Assembly (NCBI GenBank): GCA_032622095.1
Contig: CP136064.1
Coordinates: 278,965,614 to 279,029,613 of the forward strand
DNA from: Siphonodentalium dalli
Lineage: Eukaryota; Mollusca; Scaphopoda; Gadilida; Siphonodentaliidae
Length of the DNA stretch: 64,000 bases
Direction: 5' to 3'
In this document: piece by piece, positions 19,485 to 30,708 of the stretch
Position numbering within the stretch: the stretch's first letter is position 1
How the letters are laid out: every line of letters begins with the position of its first letter
Notes under the pieces: generated by a model
Told to the model about the DNA's origin: nothing
What the model saw: the letters and a program-made list of their open reading frames with translations, nothing else
Databases searched by the model: none
Made by a program: the position numbers and the translations under genes

Positions 19485-19582
19485 TAACATTCTGACCAAA
19501 GTTGCCAGGCGGAGTGTCGTGAAATACACAAGTCCATACATCTAGGAAAATCCTTCGACTGACAATTTTGGTCAGAATGTTA
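19485..19582. repeat. Inverted repeat, 16-bp arms
   Basis: TAACATTCTGACCAAA at 19485-19500 pairs with TTTGGTCAGAATGTTA ending at 19582; about 66 bp lies between. Probably a MITE terminus pair. Confidence 0.75.
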
Positions 19583-19683
19583 GAACCAACAACTGAGTTT
19601 AGACAGAAATGAGGTATCGGCTTTTTTTTTATAAATAGTATAGCTTATGCTTGTAGCTGCCAAATTACTATGTAATATATAGA

Positions 19684-19809
19684 GGATATCCACACTTTTT
19701 CAGTGGATATGGGTTATATCTCATGAGTGATGACAAAACATTGAATTTCAAATGTTTTGTAATCACGAATGAGATTTAACCCATATCCACTGAAAAAGTG
19801 TGGATATTC
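19684..19809. repeat. Foldback element, ~58-bp arms
   Basis: GGATATCCACACTTTTTCAG... pairs with ...CTGAAAAAGTGTGGATAT. Complementarity continues inward through GAGATTT/ATATCTC and ACAAAACATT/AATGTTTTGT to a loop of under 10 nt. Imperfect but nearly full-length hairpin. Confidence 0.88.
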
Positions 19810-20084
19810 TGTTTATTATATACTTTAGTTACTTGCCTATGGCCCCCAATGAATGTCAATACATCAGAAATTTCAAGCTGATATCACTCACTAGTGAGAT
19901 ATGACTTATTTATCACTGCTAAAACCTTATAATTCATGGGCAAGTATGTAATATATCATTATCCTAGTTTATTTCCTTTTTCATCCTTTCTGGTCATGTT
20001 TTCGAACGCCTCCGCCATTTTAAATGCGTGGTACTCATCAAGTCTAAACCACGTGATTACCCACATTGGTGTATATTAACTCAC

Positions 20085-20285
20085 CCACGCTTGATGTGTC
20101 TGATGTATGTACTAGCACAGCAATCCGTATTTTTGTTTGAACAGGAGAAAGGGCTGTGTGCGAGAGCAATTATCCAAGGTCTGACGTCACGATGCTTATT
20201 TGCTTCAACGAGGTCATCTAATAGAAAATAAAACTGCCTACACACCATATCCTGGTCAGATAGAAAGTAATATTCTGAGTTGTAC
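20085..20285 (-). CDS. ACP7: Purple acid phosphatase, exon 6 (ALAH ligand)
   Basis: 201 nt. Acceptor TTTCATCTACAG ends at 20286 (minus strand) and donor GTGAGT lies at 20079-20084. It encodes YNSEYYFLSDQDMVCRQF, then LLDDLVEANKHRDVRPW and IIALAHSPFSCSNKNTDC. This aligns with the ACP7 segment ending in the VxxH-type metal ligand; here the histidine is in ALAH. The first base completes the Thr codon of exon 5, and the last two bases join exon 7 in a Gly codon. It overlaps no repeat. Confidence 0.92.
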
Positions 20286-20305
20286 CTGTAGATGAAAGCA
20301 AACAG

Positions 20306-21162
20306 GCCTGAGAATTAGGTGCATTTGTCATCTGCCAATTTGGGATATAGAGAAACAAAACTAAAAAAGAAATAGAATCTATGTGAAGAAGATTCTATAG
20401 AAATTTGATAATAAAGAAACTTTCTAGAGCAGATGAGGCCTAAGCAGAATGCGACCCCAGAGGGTGAATTTATTAATGCTAGCCTTATGGGTATTATTTC
20501 AGGATTTAGCAGGGGGGGGGGGTCGGAAAAATATTTCAGGCACGTATGCTGATTTTTAACTTTCGACCCTTGTTGGGACCCACCCACCCCCGCGTCCAAA
20601 TTTTTTTCCGTTTTCGACAGTTTTTTCCGACCATTTTTGGACACCCACCACCTTTTAAACACTAAAACAGAGATTTGCGGGGGGAAATTCACTGTAAACA
20701 GCTGTATATGAATTTCTGTGCAAACTATTTGTCATGGATGTAAATAGGAACGAGTCATTTTGGGGTCATTCGGCCAAAAAAACATGGCTGCCAGTGGCCA
20801 TCTTGGATTTAAAAATTTGCAACAAAATACAACACGATAACTGCCTGCAGTCAGTTTAGCAGTTAGAATTACATTATGTCTCTTATGCTAATGTGTTTTA
20901 AGCCAAACTCATTGCAAAAACAGTCAAAAAACTTGCAGGAAAAATAATTTTGAGTTGCGGAAAAAATTGTTTGCTACCCACCCACCCCGGGATACGTGCC
21001 CGGAATTTTTTTGTTTCCCTCCCCCCCTGATGTATTCGGAAATATGGCTTGTTGACATTCATCGGAAAGCTCTCACTTAGCCCGCTATGCCGATAGCGTC
21101 ACTAAATTCGCCCTCTGGGGACCTCATTCTGCAAATGACAGGCACACTAAACTCAGGCTATA
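20306..21162. repeat. Decayed family B MITE with a ~590-bp insert
   Basis: The left part (CTGCCAATTTGGGATATAGAG..., AGAGGGTGAATTTA) and right part (CACTAAATTCGCCCTCTGGG... CACACTAAACTCAGGCT) are recognisable family B sequence. Between about 20490 and 21075 lies unrelated sequence with a run of nine or more G, and C-rich tracts (CCCACCCACCCC). No gene. Confidence 0.7.
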
Positions 21163-21899
21163 TAGTCATTATATTTCTTCACGTAATGTACATGCGAGTA
21201 CATAAGAGCCTTTTCTAGAACAACTGATATTTTAAAATTAATCAAAACAATTAACTAATTTACAAACTTCTTTTGAGATTGTGGATCCTTTGATGATACC
21301 CCGCCTGTTTGGCGGTAGATATCGATTTTTGTGACGTCACGGAAGTACATTACCTACTTTCTCTGCAGTACCCCTTTTTTTATTTTTGAAAATTTAAATT
21401 TTTTCTAAGTATTAACATTTATTTTTTATTTTTCGCTGCGAGTGCATTGTGTCCCTTTAATATTCAAACTACCCATCACGTGATATACATGTAGATATAC
21501 ATGTAGATAATACATCGTTCATAGGGAGTGACCTAAAAGTATGCTAATTACGGCCCAACCGGTATACAAATAGACCATGACGTAACAATATTCCTAGACT
21601 GGCACCAACTGGGGTACTGCAGAACAAATAGGCCATGTACTTCCGTGACGTCACAAACTGTCTAGACTGACACCAAACATGGGTACTGCAGAGAAACCAG
21701 GTCATGTACTTCCGTGACGTCACATACTTCAGTGATATCCTTGTTCCGTATGTCCCACACCGATCACTTCGTTCAGAGGACAAACTTCTTTTGACACCAT
21801 CTGGTGCTAATTTGATCACGGTTGGCTACCGATATTTCAAAGTAACATGCGCGGCGTTTCAGAAAATGACTTTGATATTGTGTATATTTATATTTCATG
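21163..21899. other. Non-coding; repeated CRE-like palindrome modules
   Basis: Three copies of an ACTTCCGTGACGTCAC-type sequence are present: inverted near 21330, direct near 21640 and 21705. The direct copies share a longer CATGTACTTCCGTGACGTCAC with TGGGGTACTGCAGA-type neighbours. Otherwise AT-rich and unremarkable. Confidence 0.7.
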
Positions 21900-21972
21900 T
21901 TTATGTTTATGTCAAGCGCTTAGGGCCCGCTTATTGTGGATAAGCGCTATACCAATATTATTATTATTATAC
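21900..21972 (+). repeat. SINE-like 3' tail
   Basis: AAGCGCTTAGGGCCCGCTTA followed by GGATAAGCGCTATAC and an (ATT)n tract. This resembles the conserved 3' end of several metazoan SINE families. No tRNA-like head is seen upstream, so it is a fragment or 5'-truncated. Confidence 0.55.
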
Positions 21973-24532
21973 GCCCGTTAGTTTACTTGTAAAATTGTTA
22001 TTAAATCAGGTAAATTATAAGTTTTTAAAGGGACGTAACTCATGTAAACATCATTGGACGGAACCCATATTGGAACTGTATTTTTGGCTGAGAAACACAC
22101 ATACCAACTTTGCTTCTGATAAGATAATCCAAACTGGGAGTTATTGGTCGAAACCAAATTGCTCAAGTACTCATCTGGATAACCCGAATGGACGGACGGA
22201 CATATGGATGCACTTACTGATTATATAACAGGTCGCTGACCACAGTGTGGCTAACTCCAAGGTGGCTAACTCCAAGGTGGCTGCCCATACAGAAATTTCT
22301 CATGAGAAGTTGTTAGGATCTTATAAGAATCTCATGAGAAGCATATTAGAAAGATATGCAAAGCAGAGAAATCTAACATGAACCTTGTGAGAAGATGTTA
22401 GAAATCAATTTTCTGACCAAGGGTCTTATGTGAGAAAAATTTCTCACGTGAGAAATATGAGATTCGTAAGAAATGTGCTATAGTGGAATGTCGGGGTTAA
22501 TATTTGCCTGAAAGTCTGTGTAGAGTAGGTTAATAGAACCAATTACCAACTGATCAATAAATGTGTGGGGCCATTGCTTTACTGGTTCAGAAGTATAGCG
22601 AATCATATGTTTGGAAACAGATCAATGTCACATGGAAGAAGTCCTACTGGCCTAGAAATATATCGTATCACGGGGAGGCGACCAGTCATGTGACTTGGGG
22701 AGAAGCTCGGGAATAAAATAGTATGTTTGCTTTCGGTCGTGGCTTTTCGGTTGTAATTCTCTAAGTGACCGATTGGCCCGACGACAGACTTCAGGCGAAT
22801 TCTCAAACTGCTAGCTTTGTGAAAGTTGTTGTGGTAAATATATATCCATGCATTCTTGATGTTACAATAAAAGATTGTGTATCTACAAAACTGTGTCTGG
22901 ACCTGGGTTCCCAACGTGGAGAGACGATCTACGGCCGATTATAGGACAGACATGCAGACTTAGAAATATTTCCACTGAACCGATAGTATATTTTTCTAAG
23001 TTGCAAATTCTAATTTGAGTTCTCATGAGAAAAATAGACTTTGAAATTATCATCCTTCAAGTAAGTTTTTAAAAAAATTCGGGGTTAAGAAATTTTCACT
23101 TGATTTCTTATGAGGAATGCAGACTTTGAAATTTTTTCACAAAAACTTATTGAATATTTTCAAAGTCAGAAATTCTCACGTTAGATCTCATAAGAAATAC
23201 AGACTTTAAATTGTGTGGTCTCCAATTCCAGAAAAGTAAGCTAAGTGTGATTTTCTTACATGAGAATATGTTAGAAATAGGGTAGATATTTTTAAGTCAG
23301 ATTTCAATTGTGGGTAAAATGATTTAATCTAGAACATGTGGTCTTGAGAAATCTGGTCTGGTGTATGCTGGAGAATTCAAAATATAAAATGCGCCAAAAC
23401 AGTTACTGGAGTTAATCTGTACATGTCAGTTGCTGTGCATGATTTAGACTTTAAATTATCTTTATATCTGTGGTTTCTCTCGCGATATGATTTCTTCAGA
23501 AGAATTGGCAATCAATGTCCTACAAAACAGTTGCTTCATACAAGCCAAGTTCCTGCATACATATATGCATGAGCCATGAGTACACTGAATCCAGTTCATG
23601 ACAGATCATGGAATGATGGAAATATTATATTTCATATAATATGTTGGGTTTTGTATACATAAATTAATCTTTATGGATCCATGGGTTTAATTTCTCCCAG
23701 ATAAATCATTCCAACATATGCAACAAGCGGCATACATATGTGCATAGATACAAATAAGCTTAGTAATTGCTCATTTCATAATATGTTAACAGATAAAATT
23801 AATTGCTGTACATGCATGTATTGAATTTATATACTCAGAATATACCGTATCATGGACTAATTAGAAAACGGATTGCAAAAACGCGATATTCTTTCTTATG
23901 TGACATTTTATATCACGATGGACAGAGTTCCCTCTATATAATAGCATTGGTACGTAAATGAGCAATTACTAGGTTTAATTTAATCATATGTACTTTGAGC
24001 CGTTTCAAATTTTGCACATCTACATCAGATCACCCGCCAGAATAATGATGTTCGAAGAAGATGTAACCTGACCAAAATTTAAAGCCACATAATGTTTGAA
24101 TATTTTGTTCCCAACATTATCGAGAGCACAAAATCGCAAATTAAGCTGAAATAAACACATTTCTTTTGTATGGTAAAGGGATATATAAGCTAACAAAAAT
24201 ATGTAGCATTTTCGATAACTTTATTCAGGAGACCAATAAAACATATTTTTCTTTAGAGTGAGTAGATGGTCAAGATTCTTAGAATCAACAACTAATGACA
24301 TGTCATTTTGTCTTTATTTAAATCGGCATACACTTTTTTCTATATATGTTTCATTTTCTTCTGGTTTTATATTTCTGAATTTGAATGTTATTTCCAATTA
24401 TAATACTTTGAAGTTACAAACATTGTGTGCGACTTTAAATTTATTGGTATGTTGTATCTCATCGGATGTTAATTTTATAAGGACGCCCTAATGTGAGGGG
24501 AATCGTCCCTACGAATGGAGCCTCGATCCGTC
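21973..24532. other. Intronic AT-rich sequence with minor repeats
   Basis: No exon found by eye. 22247-22292 has GTGGCTAACTCCAAG repeats, also present at 25467-25550. 22290-23290 has dispersed TTCTCATGAGAA-like palindromes. The rest looks like ordinary intron. Confidence 0.6.
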
Positions 24533-25455
24533 CCTGTCAATGCCCAAACACAACGTTGGCCCAACGTTGCCCCAACGTCGTATTGTTAGTGGAATTCACC
24601 GTTGATTCGACGTCGTTTCAACGTCGGGTGCCCGACGGCGCACCAACGTCGGCTCGACGTCGAACCACCGTCGAGTCGACGACGAGATCCGACGTCAAGC
24701 CGACACCGAGCCAGCGGCAACAGCCATAGTTGGCACAACGTTGGATTCCAACGTTGATAGAAATGATCCGACGTTGCCCCAACGAATTCACCGTTGGTTC
24801 GACGTCGTTTCAACGTCGGTGCCCGACGGCGCACCAACGTCGGCTCGACGTCGAACCACCGTCGAGTCGACGACGGGATCCGACGTCGGGTCGACGACGG
24901 GATCCGACGTCGATCCGACGTTGCCCCAACGTCGTATTGTTAGTGGAATTCACCGTTGGCCCAACGTCGTATTATTAGTGGAATTCACCGTTGGTTCGAC
25001 GTCATTTCAACGTCGGTGCCCGACGGTGCACCAACGTCGGCTCGACGTCGAACCACCGTCGAGTCGACGACGGGACCCGACGTCGAGCCGACGCCGAGCC
25101 AGCGGCAACAGCCATAGTTGGCACAACGTTGGATTCCAACGTTGATATAAATGACGTCAATGCCCAAACACAACGTTGGCCCAACGTTGCCCCAACGTCG
25201 TATTGTTAGTGGAATTCACCGTTGGCCCAACGTCGTATTATTAGTGGAATTCACCGTTGGTTCGACGTCGTTTCAACGTCGGTGCCCGACGGCGCACCAA
25301 CGTCGGCTCGACGTCGAACCACCGTCGAGTCGACGACGGGATCCGACGTCGAGCCGACGCCGAGCCAGCGGCAACAGACATAGTTGGCCCAACGTTGGAT
25401 TCCAACGTTGGCCCAACGATAGAAATGACGTTGGCCCAACGTTGGCCCAACATAG
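24533..25455. repeat. CpG-dense palindromic repeat array, three long units
   Basis: Three related copies (about 24534-24770, 24785-25150 and 25155-25455) are built from CCAACGTTGG, CGACGTCG and GTCGAC modules, with shared blocks GTATTGTTAGTGGAATTCACC and CGGCAACAGCCATAGTTGGC. CpG content is very high compared with surrounding DNA. Several frames stay open on both strands because of the repeat, not because of genes. Confidence 0.93.
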
Positions 25456-25559
25456 GTGTGCTATCTGGGTAACTCCAAGGTGGCTAACGCCAAGTGGGCT
25501 AACTCCAAGGTGGCTAACTCCAAGAGGGCTAACTCCAAGATGGCTAACTCCAAAGATTG

Positions 25560-26170
25560 GCAGTGTTATTGAAATCGGTTAATATTGCGCTTACGACCAA
25601 AAAATAGCAATAAATCGTCAAACTAAGGGCCATAACTCAGTTAAGATAAATCGGATGAAACTAGTTTTCGAACTCGCCCAAGATATTCTTGCAACCAACT
25701 CATAAATAAAATATTATTGAAATCGGTCAATATTTGTTCGAGTTGTTGCGCTTACGACAACAAAAATGGCGAAAAATTGTCAAACTAAGGCGCATAACTC
25801 AGGTAAGAAAAATCAGACAAAACTGGTTTTCGAACTCCTCCGAGATATTGTGGCAACCAACTCATAAACAAACAAATATTATTGAAATCGGTTAATATTT
25901 GTTCGAGTTGTTGCGCTTACGAACGGATAGGACGGATGATTTCTATAGTCCACCGATTTTTTCGGAAGACAAAAAGGGCCGTAACTCATGTAACAATGTA
26001 GTAACCCATATTCGACATTGGCCTGTATTTTTGGCCGAAAAACAAACATACCAACTGGATTTATCAATCTGAAACCGAAAATGTTAACGAGCGGACAGAC
26101 GGACGGACTGATTGCATAATACAACCGTTTTTCAAACCAATGCAGCCATATTAACCGTTGGGTGGATTCT
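25560..26170. repeat. Tandem ~175-bp repeat and related sequence
   Basis: ATTGAAATCGGTTAATATT, GCGCTTACGA, GTCAAACTAAG and CATAACTCAG recur in order at about 25567, 25715 and 25882. The last part (CGAAAAACAAACATACCAAC) resembles 22085. A common interspersed repeat with no support for a gene. Confidence 0.8.
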
Positions 26171-26177
26171 CGCAACC

Positions 26178-26611
26178 AGTTATAAAAGTATATATTAGAA
26201 TGGTCTATTATTCATTTGGGGGAGGGGTCCGGTAATAACATCACTCGACAGGCCGAAAAAGATTATATAAGAGCAGAATGACTCATATTTAAATGTGGCA
26301 AATGTTCGGATAATAAGTTCAACAAACCTGTGGTCATTTGCAGAATGAGGTCCCCAGAGGGTGAATTTGGTGATGCTACCCCGCATAGCGGGCTAGTTAT
26401 AAAAGTATATATTAGAATGGTCTATTATTCATTTGGGGGAGGGGTCCGGTAATAACATCACTCGACAGGCCGAAAAAGATTATATAAGAGCAGAATGACT
26501 CATATTTAAATGTGGCAAATGTTCGGATAATAAGTTCAACAAACCTGTGGTCATTTGCAGAATGAGGTCCCCAGAGGGTGAATTTAGTTATGCTACCCCG
26601 CATAGCGGGCT
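26178..26611. repeat. Near-identical 217-bp tandem duplication
   Basis: 26178-26394 and 26395-26611 differ at only two or three positions in the MITE part (TTTGGTGATG versus TTTAGTTATG). Each ends in family B MITE sequence (GCATAGCGGGCTAG). A complete MITE half continues to about 26783. Confidence 0.95.
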
Positions 26612-26783
26612 AGCATCACCAAATTCATCCTCTGGGAACCTCATTCTGCTGAGTTGTAAGCAGAATGAGGTCCACAGAGGGTGAATTAGGTGATGCTATC
26701 CCGCTATGCGGGGTAGCATCACTAAATTCACCCTCAGGGGACCTCGTTCTGCAAATGACAGACACATTAGTTCAAGGCTTGGC
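26612..26783. repeat. Family B MITE pieces
   Basis: Back-to-back inverted CACCCTC(T/A)GGGG..CTCATTCTGC and GCAGAATGAGGTCC units. Right terminus near TTCAAGGCTTGG. Confidence 0.8.
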
Positions 26784-26829
26784 AACTACTCGTCAATGGT
26801 TATTTAGTATATGAAGGGTAAACACTCAC

Positions 26830-26947
26830 GTGACAAAGTGAACATTGCCGATATTATAACTGTACCACAATCCTTCGTATGCCATTGGCCATCTTGAGCC
26901 AGGAAATGAGAATCTGTGTCTATAAACATTAAACTTGTTGTTGTTTT
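26830..26947 (-). CDS. ACP7: Purple acid phosphatase, exon 5
   Basis: 118 nt between acceptor TTTTTCAG and donor GTGAGTG. It encodes NVYRHRFSFPGSRWPMAYEG then LWYSYNIGNVHFV, the segment after GNHE that holds the substrate-side loop and the strand leading to the ALAH motif. Its first two bases complete the Glu of GNHE from exon 4, and its last two bases join exon 6 as Thr. Confidence 0.93.
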
Positions 26948-27809
26948 CTGAAAAATGTACAAATATGAGAGATACTATAATCAGCTCAAAGGTACATAAT
27001 CCGATTCGATTCTGAAGCTGAATGTCACCAAAAGCCGATTTAGTTAACAAAATTATTGTATTACCAAATAAATACTCAAAAGAATATCAATCGCGATATC
27101 ATATTTGCCATAAAAGTCGAACAATAACGGGTTTTCTAGGCAGTTTTGGAGGTGGGCGAGTGTGGTTTATAACGTCCATACATGGTGATTCTTAATTCAA
27201 ATTGGAATTCCCCAACCATTATTTCCACTTGTAACCAGAAAGGTGCCATATAACATGTATATTTGCATGGATAAAACATTATTACCGATTCATAAATAAG
27301 TATGATTCATGTATCTGCACGTCAGCTGTCACAATATATCATATTCTTGTTGAAGGCGATACTTTTCATCGACTTTCATCCTTCACACAGTCAAGATTTG
27401 CCTCCAGATATGCAAATTTTGCCATTTCTATGTACTTATAATTTACAAGGGTATGTCCTTTTTACATGGCTTTTACCGTAGTATATCATTGTTTACCTGA
27501 CATTATCCCGTTTTACCGGAGTAGAGCCAGGTAAACCATGGTGACTTTTACATGGGGCATGAGCGATAACTCTATTTCACAACGGTAAAATACCATAGCG
27601 AAATACATGGGTGGGAACATTTTATTAGAGCAAAATTACATGGGTGGGTCTACATGTGTGCGTATAATATGTGAAGATTCACTAGATAATTTTTACCGGA
27701 GTAACACCCTGGTAAAATTACCTGGTTCAAACCACCCTGCTAGAATACCACAGAATACCAGAGTGTTTTTACCATGGTTTACCAGATTGTTTTTTATAAG
27801 GTTACCTAC
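26948..27809. other. Intron 4 of the phosphatase gene
   Basis: Unique sequence, with GTTTACC/TACCATGG/TTTTACCGGAGTA motifs scattered from 27460 to 27800. No gene or recognisable mobile element. Confidence 0.6.
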
Positions 27810-27885
27810 CATGGTTACCAGGCATCCCCATGTATGGCGTATGTGAAGCTAACTTCTCAAGATCTTGGAACCATTTTTCACCTGT
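27810..27885 (-). CDS. ACP7: Purple acid phosphatase, exon 4 (GNHE)
   Basis: 76 nt, in phase 0 from exon 3, between a TTTCTAAG acceptor and GTAGGT donor. It encodes TGEKWFQDLEKLASHTPYMG then MPGNH, with the Glu codon split across the intron. The Asn of GNHE is a metal ligand. Confidence 0.93.
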
Positions 27886-28061
27886 CTTAGAAAGATAACA
27901 AAATACCTCAAAGTATTAAACTCTTCGTGGCTATATGTCCATACTGACTATGGAGGTAAAATGGCAAGTAATATGCTACATGTATGCATTGTAGGCCTAT
28001 ACTAGTATATGTATTGAATACAGACCTACCATTTTGCAATAGCAGTCATGTGTTTTATCCA

Positions 28062-28520
28062 AGCCCGAGTTTAGTATGCCGCCTGTCATTTGCAGAATGA
28101 GGTCCCTGGAGGGTGAATTTAGTGATGCTATCCCACATGGCGGGCTAGCATCACTAAATTCACCCTCTGTGGACCTCATTCTGCATGACCTCATCTTCTC
28201 TGGAAAGTTTCTTTATTATCAAATTTCTATAGAAACTCCTTCACATAGTTTCTATTTCTTTTTTAGTTTAGTTTCTCTATATCCCCAAATTTGCAGACGA
28301 CACATTGCATAATCGAGGTTCCCAATGGGTGTACATCACAGTATTATCCTTTTGGGAACTTTGATCATATTCTATGTCTCCCATAGCAGATGAGGCCATG
28401 CAAAACGAGGTCCCATGAGGGTGAAGTTAGTAATGCTAGTCCGCTGTGTGGGATGATTTAACTAAATTCACCCTCTGGGGACACCATTCTGCAAATGACA
28501 GGCTCACTAAACTAACGCTT
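28062..28520. repeat. Family B MITE copy
   Basis: Starts CAAGCCCGAGTTTAG and ends GACAGGCTCACTAAAC. Contains paired GGTGAATTTAGTGATGCTA / TAGCATCACTAAATTCACC hairpins and the CTATTTCTTTTTTAGTTTAG core. Ends have diverged and no clear target duplication was seen. Confidence 0.85.
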
Positions 28521-28908
28521 ACACTTAACATGTATTTCATCTACAAAATCGATCTTCTTGAAAATAGTTTGGTTCAATGTTTTAGAGATGGTGTATCTCT
28601 TCTGGGCCACAATTATAACAACATACTATTTATAAAACCCGATTCAAAGACTACAAATTAATTTTTCTGTGTATAAAACACTGATAAACTGAAGATTGTG
28701 TATATTATTTGTCTATAAAGGCACAATAAAGTGGTTTATTCTGGAGGTTGTAGAGCAAAATATCTGACATTTTGCATTGGTGGAACATGTTAACAAGATA
28801 GAGTTCTCCCGCTTGTTACGTTCCAAATGTTTCCATGAGGCTCGCGGATATGGCCTGATGTTTAATACCGGACGGTGTACTGTGCGTTGATAATAATTAA
28901 ACACTTAC
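28521..28908. other. Non-coding part of intron 3
   Basis: AT-rich unique sequence adjoining the donor of exon 3; nothing recognisable. Confidence 0.55.
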
Positions 28909-29055
28909 CACTACAGACCATAAATGATAAGCGAAGTCACCTAAATGCCATATTGCATCAAATTCTGTTTTGTTTACTTCCATGAGTAAGGCTGGAAGAG
29001 TAATATGGTCATTGTATCCCCAGTCGCCATACACAAGATATTTTGCTACCCAATT
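28909..29055 (-). CDS. ACP7: Purple acid phosphatase, exon 3 (GDWG and GDFAY)
   Basis: 147 nt, exactly 49 codons in phase 0, between a CATTTTAG acceptor and GTAAGTG donor. It encodes YLVYGDWGYNDHITLPALL and DAIWHLGDFAYHLWSVV. GDWG and GDFAY supply the first metal-binding Asp, the bridging Asp and the Tyr that gives these enzymes their purple colour through charge transfer to iron. Confidence 0.95.
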
Positions 29056-29099
29056 CTAAAATGAAATTAATATTTAGAAATGATAATATCCATTACGTC

Positions 29100-29555
29100 C
29101 AAGCCTGAGTTTAGTGTGCCTGTCATTTGCAGAATGAGGTCCCCAAAGGGTGAATTTAGTGAAGCTATCCCGCAGTGGGCTAGCATCAGAAAATTCACCC
29201 TCTTGGGACCTCATACTGCATTACGTCATCTGCCATGGGAGACATAGACTCAGATCGAAGTTCCCAAATGGTGAATATTGTGATGTACACCCATTGGGAA
29301 CCTTGATTGTGCAATGTGTCGTCTGCCAATTTGGGGATATAGAGAAACTAAACTAAAAAAGAAATAGAATCTATGTGAAGAAGTTTCTATAAAAATTTGA
29401 TAATAAAGAAACTTTCCAGAGAAGATGAGGCCCAAGCAGAATGATATCCCCAGAGGTTAAATTTAGTAATGACAGCCCGATATGCGGGATAGCGTCACTA
29501 AATTCACCCTCTGGGGATCTCATTCTGCAAATGACAGACACACTACAAACTCGAA
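29100..29555. repeat. Family B MITE copy
   Basis: Starts CAAGCCTGAGTTTAGTGTGCC. Same internal blocks as the other copies, including the CTGCCAATTTGGGGATATAG core. The right end (ACACACTACAAACTCG) is diverged. Confidence 0.87.
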
Positions 29556-29730
29556 GTCTCCAATTATTGAGAATCAGTAATGCCCTAAATAATCGATTCC
29601 TTAACCACAGCAGAATTTCGTCGGAAATATGGCTTGTCGCCAACAAGCCATATTTCAACGCAAAGTGTTATTATACAACTCCCGGTCATCACAAACGATT
29701 TTATGATGTGGTAACAATGTCTCCGTTTAC

Positions 29731-29842
29731 TGTCATTTGCAGAATGAGTTCCCCAGAGGGTGAATTTAGTGATGCTAGCCCGCTATGCAGGATAGCTTCA
29801 TGACATTCACCCTCTGGGGACCCCATTCTGCAAATGACAGCA
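29731..29842. repeat. Short family B hairpin
   Basis: CTGTCATTTGCAGAATGAG pairs with CATTCTGCAAATGACAG across about 112 bp. A minimal internal-deletion derivative of the family. Confidence 0.88.
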
Positions 29843-29897
29843 CCTTATGCTCAGACCTGGTGATAACAACAAAGCCATGCATGTTTCAACATCTTTG

Positions 29898-30708
29898 TGT
29901 TGAGATGGCGTGAGTATGTTTAAAGCTATATGGAGGGGGGTCATTGTCCTGGCTTGATGGTGGGATCAATGACTCTGAGGTGAATGATCTCGGTCACTAA
30001 CCCTCGGGGTTCATTGCTCATAAACAATGTTATTTTGTCACCTGTTTTGATGGGAGTAGAGGCTTTGTTAGAGCCGGCAAAGAATGCTATCTTACAGGTT
30101 ACAGTGAAGTAATTCGATTGGTAGCGCCCTCCGACGGATTTTGAACCAAGATGCAGGAGAGAATTAAAAAAATTCTGGGCTCTGGTTGGTTAATAGTAGT
30201 TTCGATATTTAAACATATAAAATACATGCAATCACTCCTCTTGAAATTTCAGACTCCAAACAAAACATTGGCACATTGTAAAGCACGTGGTTCCTAGATT
30301 TTATTTTTTTGGTGTGAGGTAAAAAATGTCAATATTTTTTTCATGCAATTCTGACTCTCGATTATAAATCCCAAATTTAAAGGTACATTCCATGCTCGAC
30401 GATAAGTTTTTTCATGCAGAAACTTTTCGCAGATGCCAATTCCGGTGACCGTGTACTCATTTATCACAATTTTTGGATAGTCAGGGCTGCAGGCCATTAT
30501 ATGTTAACACTGAGGCCTATGGGAAATAATTACTTCACTGTAACCTATACACTTCTAGGAAAGCTCTAACACGAGCGCTGCTTCGTGTGTAGTTAGATTA
30601 TGTGTTGTTCTCCGTTTCTGCCTGCTGTTAACTAGTATATACGTGTTTAATAAATGTCTATGTCTGAGAGTTGCCGTCTTAGTGTTAAAGAACCTTGGGA
30701 GTGGTACA
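29898..30708 (+). mobile_element. Long terminal repeat 1, interrupted
   Basis: Starts TGTTGAGATGGCGTGAG and ends GGGAGTGGTACA. Homologous to 34976-37957 over about 350 bp once later insertions are discounted. TG...CA termini and an AATAAA near 30648 fit an LTR. TGGTGCCGATTAAGCAGG begins about nine bases after the end and could be a primer-binding site; the tRNA is not identified. Confidence 0.7.
30096..30546. mobile_element. 451-bp terminal-inverted-repeat element inside LTR 1
   Basis: AGGTTACAGTGAAGTAATT at the left is matched by AATTACTTCACTGTAACCT at the right. The second LTR reads straight through this site (TATCTTACACTTCTAGG), which proves insertion. A TAC flanks both sides. No transposase. 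Confidence 0.88.

Noticed and set aside
24493-25582. Overlapping ORFs of 60-143 codons on both strands
   Set aside because: The palindromic GC-rich array lacks stops; the peptides are Arg/Thr/Ser repeats with no domain.
26195-26603. Two identical 63-codon minus-strand ORFs
   Set aside because: They are the 217-bp tandem duplication read twice; sequence is MITE-derived.
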